64,000 bases of DNA, taken from assembly GCF_000471905.2 (NCBI RefSeq), contig NW_006499435.1:1508081-1572080 (forward strand), read 5' to 3'. Origin of the DNA: Amborella trichopoda (taxonomy: Eukaryota; Streptophyta; Magnoliopsida; Amborellales; Amborellaceae). Positions 11,242-24,445 of the stretch are shown piece after piece (position 1 is the stretch's first letter; each line of letters opens with the position of its first letter). Both the position numbers and the translations under genes were made by a program. The notes beneath the pieces were generated by a model that had not been told where the DNA came from, made no database searches, and was given only the letters and a program-made list of their open reading frames with translations.

Positions 11242-12062
11242 TTAGCATTACATTACAGTACGTGTAAAATAACAATCCTGTATTTCCCTTTCTGCAATGT
11301 GACGAATTCTTTGGCAGCGATTGCTGCTGCAGTCCATGTAGACTTGAGTGCATTGTAACATTCTTTACCAGAGATTGATTGAATGCTGTATCAACTTTTA
11401 GAAGCTTCTGTACAAGTGCATTTTCTTTGTTTCTATTCTCTCTTGCTTCATCTTTTTATTTTCACGTACCGTCCGGATCGTTTCTTCCTTTTAAACATCT
11501 CTCTCTCAATAGCAACAACCGCACATTCAATTATCTGCAGCTCACACTTGAAAGAGGCCATCAATGAAACAAAAAACCCCTACCCATGATGGAAAATAGG
11601 TAAATGCATCATCCCAAGTCTCCAAAGTTTTAAAACCACACATGATCTTCCCAAAACCAGAAAAAAAAAAAAAAAAAAAAAAAGGAAACTCAACTAATAT
11701 AACCTCTACGCAACTATGATTGAATTGCAAAATCAGGGGGTTAGGAATTATAGAATAAAAGAGAGAGAGAAGAGAGAGACAGAGAGAGTTGAGCGAGAAT
11801 TATTCAACAACTGTGTTGCACCTGCTTGTCGAACTCTTGTTAACTTCAGCTCTCAGTTTTTGGTACAGATTTTTCCTTTTCTACCAATTTACAATGATAG
11901 CAAGGCAAGTCTATTGCACATTCCCATCTCTGACTAATTTCACATACAAGAAAGTGAAAACATAAATTAGAAAGAAAAACAAAAAACAGTGGATCTATAA
12001 CCTTAAAATTGAAGCATGGCTATGGCAACAATGTCAATCCGGAAGGAAGACGAACTTAGGTG
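11242..12062. other. Spacer between convergent genes
   Basis: It holds the presumed 3' UTRs of the phytocyanin gene (from 11242) and, on the other strand, of the U-box gene (down from 12062). An A run lies at about 11661-11683 and a GA run at 11760-11790. I see no gene here. Confidence 0.6.
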
Positions 12063-15000
12063 TCAGCTTGGGTTGTTTTGGATGAGTGGCTGCGACTGAA
12101 TCCTGTCTTCTCCTTGAGAGCTCTGCAACTTGTGAAGAGAACGGTATTGCAAGCGCACGCTATCCCCCGTGTCAAGAATTTTCAACAGGTACCTGCAACC
12201 AAAATTGCATTTTCCTTCATGCAGTTAAATTATATTGCAATTGTAATAAAACAAAAAAGGTTCTAATGGAAGTCAAATACCACAATAAAATGAGAATCTG
12301 AAAACAGGGTTGAATTTGAGGGTAACATGGTGATTGAGGAGTTTTTGGCAATCAACCAGAAAGCCCAAGAGACAGAGAAATAAAAAGACAACAAAAGGCA
12401 AAAGTACAAACCACAGTAAAACCAGAAGACACTTGATCATTATTTCCACCAAAAAAGATCCTAAAGTTCCCACACAGACAAGATATTACTAGTGCACAAT
12501 AGTTCCAAGTTATATTCATAATTTGCATAAAGAATGGCTTTCCATAGTTTTCCATCTTGAGGTTATTCTGGCCGTAAGAGAAGTAAACAAACTCACCAGC
12601 CGTTGAGACATTGAGATGTGATCACTGCTTCCCTTCCCACGAATTTATCAGGAGTCCTCCTGTTCCCCTGCATAATTAGTCTTCCTTTAGTTCCCTCAAT
12701 AAGAATTTACACGGAGAGGTTTTACCAGAACTTAATATCTGAGTGTGTACAGTACCTTGATAAGAACTTTCTCATTTACTGCAAATGGATACTGGACTCC
12801 CTTTAGGTGTCGAGGACCATCTCCATCAGCACCCATATCCCCATTTTCCTGTGAGATCAATGTTGAAAAGTCAGGCAAAGGCAACAGGAACTGCAAACAC
12901 AAACATTTTCTTTTCAATGAGATAAAGCAATTTTTCAACCCTGGCATCTCTCTGGAAGAAACAATAACAGAAAAGTTTAGTTACTGCTGATTGTTGAATT
13001 TCTTCTTCATTCCTTTTGTTTCTTTTCTCGAGGAAGGAGTATAAAAGGAGATACACATAAGAAAGAGTTTCGAATTTGCATGAATACCTTGTTAAGCCTC
13101 TTGATTGCATCTGTATGTTCCCCAGCTTCTTTTCGGCGCTTTCGAAGTGTTGCATTGTGGAATAGCCTTCTATCATCCTCATGTTTTACAGCAGCAGCAG
13201 CAGCTCTCAAAGCTGTAAAAAGACATCAGCCATTTTTTTATTTTTAGTTGAAAAAATTCAGCTTCTTCAGAAATTAGAAGAAACAGAACAACTATTTGTT
13301 CTTGGGAAAAAAAATTTTTGAGCATATGACAATTGTTATAGCTAACACGCATCTTACCATGATTTGGAATCAGAGTGGAACCATCAATCTCTGCACCACA
13401 AATATTGCATCTTGACTACCAAACAAACAGGACACCATATTTAGTTCCTCTTCAGAGCCACATTTAGTAGTTCAATGGCAAAACAATGCACAGATATCTT
13501 ATTTTTGAAATATTATCGCTTAGAAATACAAAAATTAAACCCCACAGTAACCATCCCAGTATTAGAAAGTTGGACTTTAGAAGGAAATTCCAAACATTTG
13601 GTTATAAGCAATAATACGTAATAAATAATCCAAAAGATATGATGGTCATGTTAATCAGAGTGTCTGTAGCAATTCCAAGATTTCCTACATACTAAGACAA
13701 TGGCATCCTGCCATGTTTCACCATTAAGGCAACTTATCATTAATAAGGTCAAAGGAGTGCAGGATAAACATCCATGGTTATATATGCATGTCAGAAAACC
13801 CAGGGGCAAATGGCAATAAGAACAATTAGAACCATGGAAAATAAAAAGAAAACTACAAAGGTTGAAGCACATATGCAAAATGGTACCTCCCAACCGGTTA
13901 AGAAAACGCACTAATTAATGAAAGCTGTAATAGCAGTCCAGAAAAAAAAAGCCATCAGACTTTTCAAAGGTAAAAGAAGGATTTTGATAAAATGTATACA
14001 TGGAGGCAAAACATTGTCATGAATGACCAATCCACCTTGGGCCATGACTCGTGAAAACACTTAATGCAATCTTTATTCTCTATATTGGATGTGATCAGAA
14101 AGAGTCATTGAGGTTGTAGTGTTCATTATACTTGGTGATTGGGGGAGGGGGTGGGTGGGAAGGGGAATAGCATCAGTTGGTCACAATATCTTCTGCTTAT
14201 AAACTGTTCTGTTTCGGAGGTATTTTGCTTTGGTTTTTAATATGCACAGTTTTCCAATGTTTTGCAATATCTCTTGCGTTACAAATTAAGACAGGAGCAT
14301 TTGTTACCATTTCAAGGACCTTCCTCAGCATGAGACCACCAAATGAATGCCCACAGGAGACCACCATGGCATCTTCAAGGAACGCACCACTGGCAACATC
14401 ATATAATTATAAGCAAATAGTAAGCTTCCATATATTCAGTAGCATATACCAACATTTGAGCTTTCAAATTGTCCAGATCAACCCAAAGGAAAGAACAATG
14501 TTACTACAGCATAATTCAAGCGATAGATGGAAAAAAATTCTAGCCTTCACCATAATCAATAGACAAACTGCTAAAAACCAATTTCTAAGATGGATATGGT
14601 ATACAAACATTTTAGTCACTTTAATAAAATTTACAGCACAAGAGAGCATTGAAAGACAACTCAGAACTCTTGATTTCTTTACTCGAGCAGCAATATTCCA
14701 CTACTACTAAAAATTCGACATAGTCAGCTCCTTTGATGGGTAATATTTTTATAGCATGTAATGCAGAGCACAAAAGATGGTGCTCCCATTATACAGTACA
14801 CAGAGAAGCTTTAGAACTTACTAAGTTACTATACACACTGTTACCACAGCACTTCATCTAGGCTGGTGTCCCATGTTAACACTACACCTGGGTAGATTAT
14901 AAACAATTAAGCATTGGGTAGGGGCTGATGGTACGGTTTGAACTCAAGGCCTCCTGGCCTACGGTCCTCTATCGCCTTCTCATCCACTTATTATTATGTA

Positions 15001-18000
15001 TTGAGAAGGATATTATATTGTGTAAAAAAGTTTATTTATATTATAATATATTCATATGGAGGTGTCTAGCCTTGTCCGCTTTTTAGGACAGTAATAGACA
15101 CATTGGACATTTGTAGACGCCAATAGTCTTGTCGATGTTCATGTATCACTAACAATATGTTGAAAATCCATATAGGCACCCCATGCTTTCCATGAATATG
15201 AACAACTATCTCGAAAAAGGATACACCATCCACTACGCAGAGATTTTCTAAGACAACCCAATTGATAGTAGAAAAGCAATTAAAGGAATCACAAGATGGA
15301 GTATGCAAGCTCTAAAGGAAAAGCCTCGATCAGTCCCAAGTCCCAAACAAGGCCAAACCTCTTCATCGTATGCCCATCTGAATAAAACTTCATTCAGAAG
15401 TTCCAACAATGAGGTCAGTTGCCATCGATCATAATTTGGATGGCTTAATATTGCATATAGAAGTTTCAGTATATATTGTGATTTCTGAAACTATCTATCT
15501 GGCCTTTTTTTATGAGTTATCTGGCTAGCATAATATGCATAAGACCATAGAAAGGGAGTAGAGAGGTCACTATGGAATATATCCTTCCACTGAAATCTAG
15601 GACCGAGACTGCATCTCAGTCCAAATCTATCACATAGGTTGTGTTCAATAGCTTGAAAAATTCTCTTTCGGGGAGACAGGAAGCTATGGTCAAGGTTTCA
15701 AGGAAGAGATCAGAATTGTACAACAGATCTAGAGAACAGTTAGTGCGTACATCAATATGCCACAAAAAACTTCCAAACGAAACAAGTTAGCTTGCCATCT
15801 CAAGTGACACAGTAGATAACAGCCATCCAAATTAAAGAGAGCAGAAAAACCAAAATAGTCCATCAAATTAGCTCCAATAAGAGAAGGAAGAAGAGTATCA
15901 AAGGAGGAAACGAATTACACATCCTTTTAAGTACCTAAACAGGCCACTTCCCTTAACAAAATACATATATCAGAATGAAAGATAGAGAATAAGTTTGTCA
16001 TAAAATCAAGGCTATCAGATCAGCAAGAATACAGAAGAGCAACCAACCAAAATAAAGGAGCATGAAATACGATTCACAAGACAAGGGATTTGTCAGTTCA
16101 GAATTTTGGAGACAATACATATAAGGTTCCTAAGGAAGGAGATACTGTTACTTTGATAGAGGAAAGGAGATACTATTGAATATATTAGAACATGATTTCT
16201 CTCGTTTCTTTCATTGTCTTGTAAATATGTATTTTGGAGTCAGGAACATCTTCCAAAAAAACAAAAGAAAGGAAAGGAGAAGGGCAGAGAGGGGGATGCA
16301 AGCAAATACGACAAGATCTCCTCCTCCCTATTCCACAGCTGAAAAGCAACTCACAAGATGGTACACATTTCATTATTATTTTTTATGCATCTGCTCCTCC
16401 AATTCTTCTATGGGTAAGTTTTAGTTCTGACATACAAAGTACACACTGAAGAGGAGGGAACTAACAAGAAGCTCCCAACCCATGAGCAGGAACAGACTTA
16501 AGACTATCAAAATTACAAAAGGTTGCATTCACAAACTTGAAGACTCAAAACTACGAAATTACTTACGATAGGGGATCCCAGAGAACACTCCTCAATGTTG
16601 GCTCTGGAGTTATGTTATTCCGAGGTTCCTGTCACCCAAAAACAATATCGAGCATAATTATCTAAAAATGAACAGAAAGTGTACAAGACAAACAGGATAG
16701 AATATTCTTTTTAACAAATTCTAGAAAAAAAGTTCTTAGAGATGATAACATAGAAGAGGGACAACTGACTCATGCAGAACAATGAACTCATCGCTAACCA
16801 ATCATAAATACATGACAAGATGCACAAATACATCCATTAATTAATAAAGAAGATTGAAAAAGCTTCACCATTAACAGCGGAAGATCCTAAATCAACACAA
16901 ACAAGAAGAACCCAAAGCTAAATTGCACCACACCACTTAACAGCAAACTTCATACAATGGAATTTGGAGGAGACTGATTCAAGACAAAGTAATATATCTT
17001 TATAAATAGGAGATAACTAGTATAGCATTCCATGCTATTTGAAATAATATTTGCTCTCAACCCACTATTTTAAGAGTTGTACTGAGACACAATACAACTT
17101 GCTACTGACAATATTGACATCCCCATGCAAAAAAGCTGGCAATATTAAAGCGAGACTGTTTCTTTCAATGCCAACCCATCAAACTAAACATCAATTGCAC
17201 TCTTAAAATAGTGAACCAATCAAGCTACTATGTTTTCGCCAAAGAATAGGACTCCTAATAGTGTTGATGCCCTTTTGCATAAGTAACACCAAAGTAAGAG
17301 AAATAATCACAAAAGAATTGTTCCTTAAATTTAGCCTTCATGAATGTCTACTCCATTTTTCATAGATTCCAACCTAGCAATCTTAACTCCTGTTTCAGTC
17401 TCAATCCCCAGGCAGCAAATATTTCTTCCAGCCACGCTGATTTCCCTTTTCATCATCTGAATTTTCTGTAAGTCATGCATAAACCTTCACCAAAAAGGTT
17501 GTCACTATTACTCAAGCATTTTTTAGTAAAACAATCTCATCCCAGGCAAAAGTTCTCAAATCTGAATGGAATAGAAACACCAGCAGACAATGTAATCAGG
17601 CAAGACCAGGCTACAGACTACAGCCAGCCTCAGAGGGCCCGTTATGCCTGTACGGGGAAATGCAACTCTCATCCCATTAATATTGGGACTCAGTTTTCTG
17701 AAGTCATAACTAGGTCTATCTGACTATGAGACCCACCATCCAAATTACCCCATGGAAGGGCAAGCCCACAATTTCAGTTTTTCTCATGATAACCAACAAC
17801 CTCTCCAAGCTCCTCAAAATGACACCCAACCCCTTTCTCAAAACATTTGGTTGATATTCCAGGCATTGATCGAATAATGAAACTTTTGATGCAGTAGAAA
17901 AGCATTATCAAATAATTGGAAAGCTCATAGAACTTGCCAGCAAAACCAGATATTTACCATCAAGAATACAACTATGAAAAATATCCCTTACTGCAAAGAA

Positions 18001-21000
18001 GGGAAGCCTTCCAGACAATCCTAGACTAAACAATAGAAATAGTTTTGTTGTTAGATGTCTACTTCCAAATAATGCTCTTAAGTCTCCAAGGAGATCTGCA
18101 TAATGAATAGTTAATAGTGGCCGGATCCTTGAAAGGATCGTTACACCCTCAGCATCTGTCAGCTCAGGTTAGGACAAAAGACGATACAGATATTATCAAA
18201 ACAAAGTGATTCAGAATAAACTTATGGACCACTAACTCAGTAGTTGAAGCAAATCAACATTTGAGTTATCCAAATAAAATAAGTGCATCCTAACTTACGT
18301 AAGTATTTTCTGCACGGTTGTTGCACATTGCATCATCTTCAGCAGATAGATCATCCATAAACTGGCTTACAGTGATGGGCACAAAGTTCTGTGGGATAAC
18401 ATGACCAGCTGCTGTTATTGGGGAACAGTCCAATATTGCATTGCCTTGGGGCATGAGTCTAAATGCCAAAGAAGTCCTGCAATAACAACAGTATAACACA
18501 AATATCACAGACCGTACTTAGCACAAAGGTTTCTCACGCAAACGTGATCATAAATCATTAAAAGTAAAAACACCAACAAACCAAAGTATCAAACTTTTCC
18601 ATAAATAATGTTTACAAAGCAAATAGAAGGAAAAATGTGAGCATTGCATATGTAAATTCAACCTGCCACCAGTCATGGCGCCTGATGTGTAGTCAGGAGC
18701 TGTCCTATAAGAAGCAGCATGCCGGAGGCCAGCAGTGGCATGGCTGAGAGCCCTGCCTGTGAGCAATAAAATATCCCCAGGCCCTGATCCACCATCTGCT
18801 ACATACCAACGGCCATTTGGGTCACAAACCTACAGAAGAACCAACTGTAAAGATGATTTGAGGATCATACTAAACACAATATTGATGATCAGCGACTACA
18901 ATAACCCATAAAAGAGTAAAATAATAACAAGGAAATCAACAAACTTCCTTCTTCAAAATTGGAATATGCATGTCTACTGGATAATGACAACATCAGAGAC
19001 ACAATTTTATCTACTAAGGAGAAAATAATCACCTGAAGTCCTGGACAGTCTGAAGCAATCAAGGTCAGCAATCCTTTCTCCACTTCATAGTTCATTCCAG
19101 GCTTTCCTCCACCAACAGCCACCTTCCCATTCTGTACAGAAGCATGAGAATAAGTTGCAACCAGTACTGAGGAAGATGCCTCATTGGGAGGTAAAGGTGT
19201 ATCATCCAGCAATTGGTTAAAAACACTGCCAAGGGAGAGCAAAAAACAAAAATCAGACAAAAGAGAGAAAGTAAACGTATTTGTGAATAGTGAATGGGAG
19301 TAACGAATATCATGATTTATTAAACAATAGTATTAATATTGTGATTACTCGCTGCGCAGACGAAGATGTCTTGCAATAGCACACAAGGCTGCACGAGACG
19401 CTTTCCCCAAACATCTAAAAACCTCCCCCATACAAGGTGGAGATGAATCCCCCTCTTCTAGAGCCCTACAATCAAAAGTAGTCATTATTATCCCATCCAC
19501 CAAAACTTTTGCAACACCAAACTACGGGAAGACACTGGAGATTAGCAAATAAGAAAAGAAAATGAAACCAATGCAACATGGATTGACAGAAATATGTGGC
19601 ATACTGTGCATCACACTGACAGTGGAAGATACAAACGAGCAACAATATTCAGAGAGTGACAAGATAACCCAGAGAGTAACAATATTGTGGATATGAACTA
19701 GCACACACACAAAAAAAAATGGATAGGAAATCATCTTCGGTGTAAGATACACATGAGCAAGAGTTTGATGAACAGGTATAAAGTTGGATAAGAAATCATG
19801 AAGTGCAAAAATGAAGACAGAAGAAAAGGTCAAGAGAAGAGGAATCAAATCAATCCACCCATTTAGATGGGCGGCAAAAGCAAGTAAAATGTATAGAAGT
19901 AACCAAAATTATTGTTGCAGGATTCTTGTTCAGAAAAATATGACCCAATTCTTGCAAGGCACGGTGTAGGCAATATAGAAACCAAATTATGCATATAAGC
20001 AAGGAATGGTGATGTTTCCTGGAAGACTTAGATCATGAGGGCACTGTTTCTCTTTCTCNNNNNNNNNNNNNNNNNNNNNNNNNNNNNNNNNNNNNNNNNN
20101 NNNNNNNNNNNNNNNNNNNNNNNNNNNNNNNNNNNNNNNNNNNNNNNNNNNNNNNNNNNNNNNNNNNNNNNNNNNNNNNNNNNNNNNNNNNNNNNNNNNN
20201 NNNNNNNNNNNNNNNNNNNNNNNNNNNNNNNNNNNNNNNNNNNNNNNNNNNNNNNNNNNNNNNNNNNNNNNNNNNNNNNNNNNNNNNNNNNNNNNNNNNN
20301 NNNNNNNNNNNNNNNNNNNNNNNNNNNNNNNNNNNNNNNNNNNNNNNNNNNNNNNNNNNNNNNNNNNNNNNNNNNNNNNNNNNNNNNNNNNNNNNNNNNN
20401 NNNNNNNNNNNNNNNNNNNNNNNNNNNNNNNNNNNNNNNNNNNNNNNNNNNNNNNNNNNNNNNNNNNNNNNNNNNNNNNNNNNNNNNNNNNNNNNNNNNN
20501 NNNNNNNNNNNNNNNNNNNNNNNNNNNNNNNNNNNNNNNNNNNNNNNNNNNNNNNNNNNNNNNNNNNNNNNNNNNNNNNNNNNNNNNNNNNNNNNNNNGT
20601 TAGTTTACCCAACTCTGATATCTATCAAGAATGGAGAAAGGAGAACAAGAAAAAAAGTATAAGGCTGCATCATCGTGGATTTTCCTTGGTTTATTCCAGC
20701 ATATGTATAATCTACTGTTGGCACAGCAACTTTGAGAAGTTTCTCTGAGACATTTTTCCGAAGTTTTATCAAAACTTGGGAAGTTGCCTGGTTTTTGGAA
20801 AAACAAACTCTCAAGTCCAGTCAAGAATAGCCTCCCAAACCTCACAGGTGGTTGAAACAAGTCACCCATACCTGGCCAAATCAGGATTAAACAACCCAGA
20901 ACCGGCCAGTTCCTTTGCTTGTACCAGCCATTTTAGGGCTTCACAAGAATTATGAGCCAATGTGAGAATCACACTCCATCTATTCCTTAAGTCCTAAAGT

Positions 21001-22282
21001 TATTTGGGTCACCAACACCTGAGTCACATAATCGGGAATGGTATATCATTAAGATTTGCACCTTAAAATTAAGCTCCCAATGATGTGTATCTAACTAAAT
21101 TTTCCCAACATTAGGTACAAAACGATTCAAACCTGGCTTCAAAGGGAAACTAAAAACTCAAACATGTAGACAAAATATGTTTTTCCAAATATGTAGAACT
21201 GCATTTGAAAAGGTGTACATATTTTGATACAGCAGCGTATACAAACTAAAATGTTTCCAGTAAGTGGCAGAACTGAGCTGAACAGGGAAACCGGCCAAAT
21301 CCAAGCCAGAGCAGGGGACCCTAACTGCCTTGATGCCTGTGTTACTATAATGTTGATATATCTCATAATTGTACGAATTCTTTCTTGCTTTCAATTTATT
21401 CCATATATAAGAAATTATTGAATCACTAAGCTGTAGAGTAATTGTACCAAGTAAATAAATTAAATATGATTAAAAGAGGAAACAAACAGGAAACAATATT
21501 TCTTTGGTACAAACTATAATGGAACCAAACTGAGAAAAACTAATGTAAGTTGGCATATATTCACTACTCGCAATTTCCCAGGAACAACAGAAATTGAGAA
21601 AACAGATATACATGATTGGCGAATTCAAACACAAAAGTGAGAAGAAAAAAAATCCTTAAATACTGATACATAAATCACAAATACCCAAAAACATAATGAA
21701 AATGATATAAAATCACTCATTCTCATCACGGTCCACATGAATTTTTAATATAAAAAAGATTCAAGTGTTTGCCTACCTCCCAGCTCGATACATGTAGATC
21801 CCTCGGTTCGACTTTGACCACACACCACCAGCTGTTGTACGAGTCCTGAAATAAAGCTTCGCTGATTCCATTGCGCACCTCAACAGCGCAGAATCCTCAC
21901 TTCCCAATTCAATAACCGCTGCATTATGCCTCGTTAAAGATCCTGACAAAGTCTCAACCGCCTTGTTATAGAGTCCGGAAGGGGCACCATCATATGGGGC
22001 AATATCAGAGAACTTGATCCTCGGCAAAAACGTCGAGATAGGAGAAGACTCATGCAAAGGGTGAGCAGAAGAGAGAGGCTCAGGGCTTATCATGTGTTCT
22101 GGGTTCCTCTGTAAAGGAGGGGGTAGGGAGAGAAGGCCTAGAGAGAGAGACGAAGCAGGCAAACCAGAAGGAAGCTGGGCCTGCAAAGGAGTGGGAGAAG
22201 ACCTCATTGAAGATGAAGAGGTAGTAGGGTTTGCAGGCCCCTGAGGAGCCATTGCAGACATCTGCATCCCAATCCCTATCAT
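12063..22282 (-). CDS. PUB62: U-box protein, PUB62 type, with oxygenase-like domain
   Basis: Twelve exons, read on the minus strand: 22282-21777, 19465-19349, 19225-19033, 18829-18663, 18476-18299, 16628-16567, 14389-14308, 13415-13358, 13212-13088, 12848-12756, 12667-12597 and 12192-12063. All junctions are GT-AG and in phase, giving 593 residues. Residues 1-90 are low-complexity (Ser, Pro, Leu). Residues 95-345 resemble the isopenicillin-N-synthase fold (GLLTLIASDCPGLQV, GDILLL, RTSLAF). The iron ligands appear lost: Glu255 and Glu257 stand where His-x-Asp is usual and Tyr313 where the second His is usual, while Arg328 and Ser330 remain. Residues 405-465 are a U-box (DPLSGAFLEDAMVVSCGHSF, then LIPNHALR), the fold that binds E2 enzymes in ubiquitin ligases. 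Residues 513-575 look like an SH3/KOW-like barrel. The start is the first ATG in frame. The symbol is from memory of the family and less sure than the gene model. Confidence 0.85.
14885..15000 (-). mobile_element. Possible tRNA-derived SINE relic
   Basis: It lies in an intron of the U-box gene. On the minus strand CTTGAGTTCAAACCGTACC fits a pol III B box, and it is followed by CATCAGCCCCTACCC, a tail seen in plant SINE-like repeats. No clear A box or target duplication was found. Confidence 0.25.
20059..20598. other. Assembly gap, 540 N
   Basis: This run of N lies inside the first intron of the U-box gene (between 21777 and 19465). All coding phases join across the intron without it, so no exon appears to be lost. 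Confidence 0.95.
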
Positions 22283-22800
22283 CAATCATTCTCTTGCTCT
22301 AATTTCACCGAAACCCTGATTTTGTAGGGCTTCTCGTTACTACAACCATAGTCGATCGTTTTGAGATCAAAACCTCACAAAAACCGAGCTTTCTTCATGG
22401 CGTCAAGTCCCAACACCAGTCACCAATCGTTGTTTTGCCCTAATTTCACCAAATGAGAGCGTTTTTAGGGTTTGAAAAACCTATATAAGCATTCATTACA
22501 CGGAACAGAGGGATTACCAAAAGGGATCGTTTTCCTTCGAGGAACCACGCCTCCAGTCTTTTTCCTCATTTGAGAGCTCGTTTGGGTCATTAATTGCGGC
22601 CTAAATGAAGTTGCAGGCATCTGCGACGGCGGATTCTAGGGGCAAACGGTTGATTCTAGGTTTTAGAGGGTGAAAAGAGCTCCAAATTAGGGTTTTCACG
22701 GTTTGCATAGGAAAATGAAGTTTCAGTTTTCCCCAGGAGAGAGTGACCTGTTAAGAAGTTAGGGTTTATATAAGATCCTTCCTCACAGTTAGAGAGGTTT
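22283..22800 (-). promoter_or_regulatory. 5' UTR and probable promoter of the U-box gene
   Basis: Two TATA-like words can be read on the minus strand: GCTTATATAGG at 22480-22490 and CTTATATAAACC near 22764-22775. The nearer one would give a leader of about 170 bases before the ATG at 22282. Several AGGGTTT or AAACCCT words, common in plant housekeeping promoters, lie in between. Which TATA is used cannot be told. Confidence 0.4.
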
Positions 22801-23168
22801 GGAAGGGCTCTCTCTCTGGACCTGAAAAAGTGCTCTTGCTTGCTCTAAACCTGAAAAGAGTAAGTTCTCTCTCTCCCTAAACCTGAAAAAGAGCATTTGT
22901 CGTTTGTTCCATGATTCTATATTGTTCCCATATTACCCTTGATTTTCCCTGTAAAACGCTAATTACGGTTGTTTTTATTCTTTTTTTCATCAGGCCGCAG
23001 ATGTTTTTGCGCTCTGTACTTCCTTTATGTTTTTCGAATCTTAAATTTGTACCCTATACCTCAAATGCAAAGTGTGCCCAAATGCCTCAGTTATGCCCAA
23101 AAAGAACCCCATGTCAAAGGATTTTTTGTGCATAGTAAATTCTCTCTCTTCTCTCTATATATGGGTGC

Positions 23169-23545
23169 GGTTTGTATAGAGCCTAGGTTCTGAACGATCA
23201 AATTAGTGCTTATATTCAAATAATACTTATAAATGTGGTTTCAATACTGGCAATTTTTTTTATCTTAAAATATATTTTTATTTTTATTTATAAAGTTTAA
23301 ATATTTAAAAATAGTGTAGATCGAGAGATATATAAAAACTTGAAAATTTTAAAAATTGACGGTTTAAAAATGCGTTACAAAATACACTATTTCCAAAACT
23401 TGAAATCCATTTTTTTTCTACGTCCATGCATCTTGATGTGGAGATGATCAATTTGAAGATATTTGAGTATCAAAACAACAACTTTTAATAAAAATTTTGA
23501 GATAAGCTTTAATTTGATTGTTTAGAACCTCGGCTCTATCTAAAC
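23169..23545. mobile_element. MITE family M, copy at 23.2 kb
   Basis: The left end GGTTTGTATAGAGCCTAGGT and the right end, read inward as GTTTAGATAGAGCCGAGG, are inverted repeats that stay similar for about 37 bp. The length is 377 bp. Its right half is part of the 272-bp tandem duplication below. Confidence 0.6.
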
Positions 23546-23909
23546 ATTTTCCTAAACATGTCTCTCTCTAACCCATGTCAAAAGATTTTTGTGCGTAGTC
23601 AATTATTCCTCTATGTCCATAATAGGGGCGGCTCTCTAAAAATGCGTTACAAAATATACTATTTCAAAAACTTGAAATCTATTTTTTTTCTACGTCCATG
23701 CATCTTGATGTGGAAATGATCAATTTGAAGATATTTTAGTATCAAAACAACAACTTTTAATAAAAATTTTGAGATAACCTTTAATTTGATTGTTTAGAGC
23801 CTCGGCTCTATCTAAACATTTTCCTAAACATGTCTCTCTCTAACCCATGTCAAAAGATTTTTGTGCGTAGTCAATTATTCCTCTCTGTCCATAATAGGGG
23901 CGACTCTCT
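23367..23909. repeat. Tandem duplication, 2 x 272 bp
   Basis: The segment starting AAAATGCGTTACAAAATA at 23367 recurs at 23639 with the same order of words through ATAATAGGGGCG (23619 and 23891). It spans the right half of a MITE plus about 90 bp of flank. The copies differ at only a few sites, so the event is recent. The second copy is thus a MITE fragment with one end only. Confidence 0.8.
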
Positions 23910-24445
23910 ATCTCTTCATATTAAGGGTCTCTTTCTCCATATTAAAGCTCTATCTCTCTCTCTTCATGTTAAGGGTTGCTCTCTCTTTCATCGCATATTA
24001 CGAGTGCATCTCTGTCCAACTTAAGGGTTTCTCGCTCTCTCTCTTTTTTTGTGAGTCGGTGGGAGAGGGTCTTTACCTTTGGTAGGAATTGAACTTATGA
24101 TCTAGCATTGAATATCGTTAAGAGCTAACCAATTAAATCCGAGCTCTTTTTTTAGGTCTCTCGCGCTCGCTCGCTCTCTCCATACATAGCAGTCTCTCCT
24201 CATTGAGGGTTCTCTCCCTATATCTCTCCATGGTGTTGCTATAATATGGATTGCGCTCTCTCTCTCCATATAAAGGGTTGCTGTCCCTCTCCATATTTTG
24301 TCTCTCTCCATAGTACATATTAAGGTTGTCTGTCTGTCTGTCTTTTCTCTTTCTCTCCATATCAACGAATTTTCTCTCTCTATACATACATGTATAAAGG
24401 GTTCCTCTCTCTTCCTCTCCATATTAAGGTTTGTTCTCTCGCTCC
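23905..24445. repeat. Degenerate CT-rich minisatellite
   Basis: Units of roughly 25-35 bp built from CTCTCTCTC and CATATTAAGGGTT-like words repeat through this span, for example near 23915, 23950, 24265 and 24420. A SINE-like insert splits the array. No protein is encoded. Confidence 0.55.
24030..24150 (-). mobile_element. tRNA-derived SINE relic
   Basis: Read on the minus strand, an A-box-like TTTAATTGGTTAGCTC is followed by CTAGATCATAAGTTCAATTC, which contains a B box (GTTCAATTC). A CACCGACTCAC tail and an A-rich stretch follow. This order is typical of plant tRNA-headed SINEs. It sits inside the CT-rich minisatellite. Confidence 0.45.

Noticed and set aside
14177-14710. 177-codon plus-strand frame
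   Set aside because: Lies opposite the U-box exon and its introns; residues show no coding character of their own.
20028-20748. Open frames of about 200-240 codons at 20 kb
   Set aside because: Almost entirely the 540-N gap.
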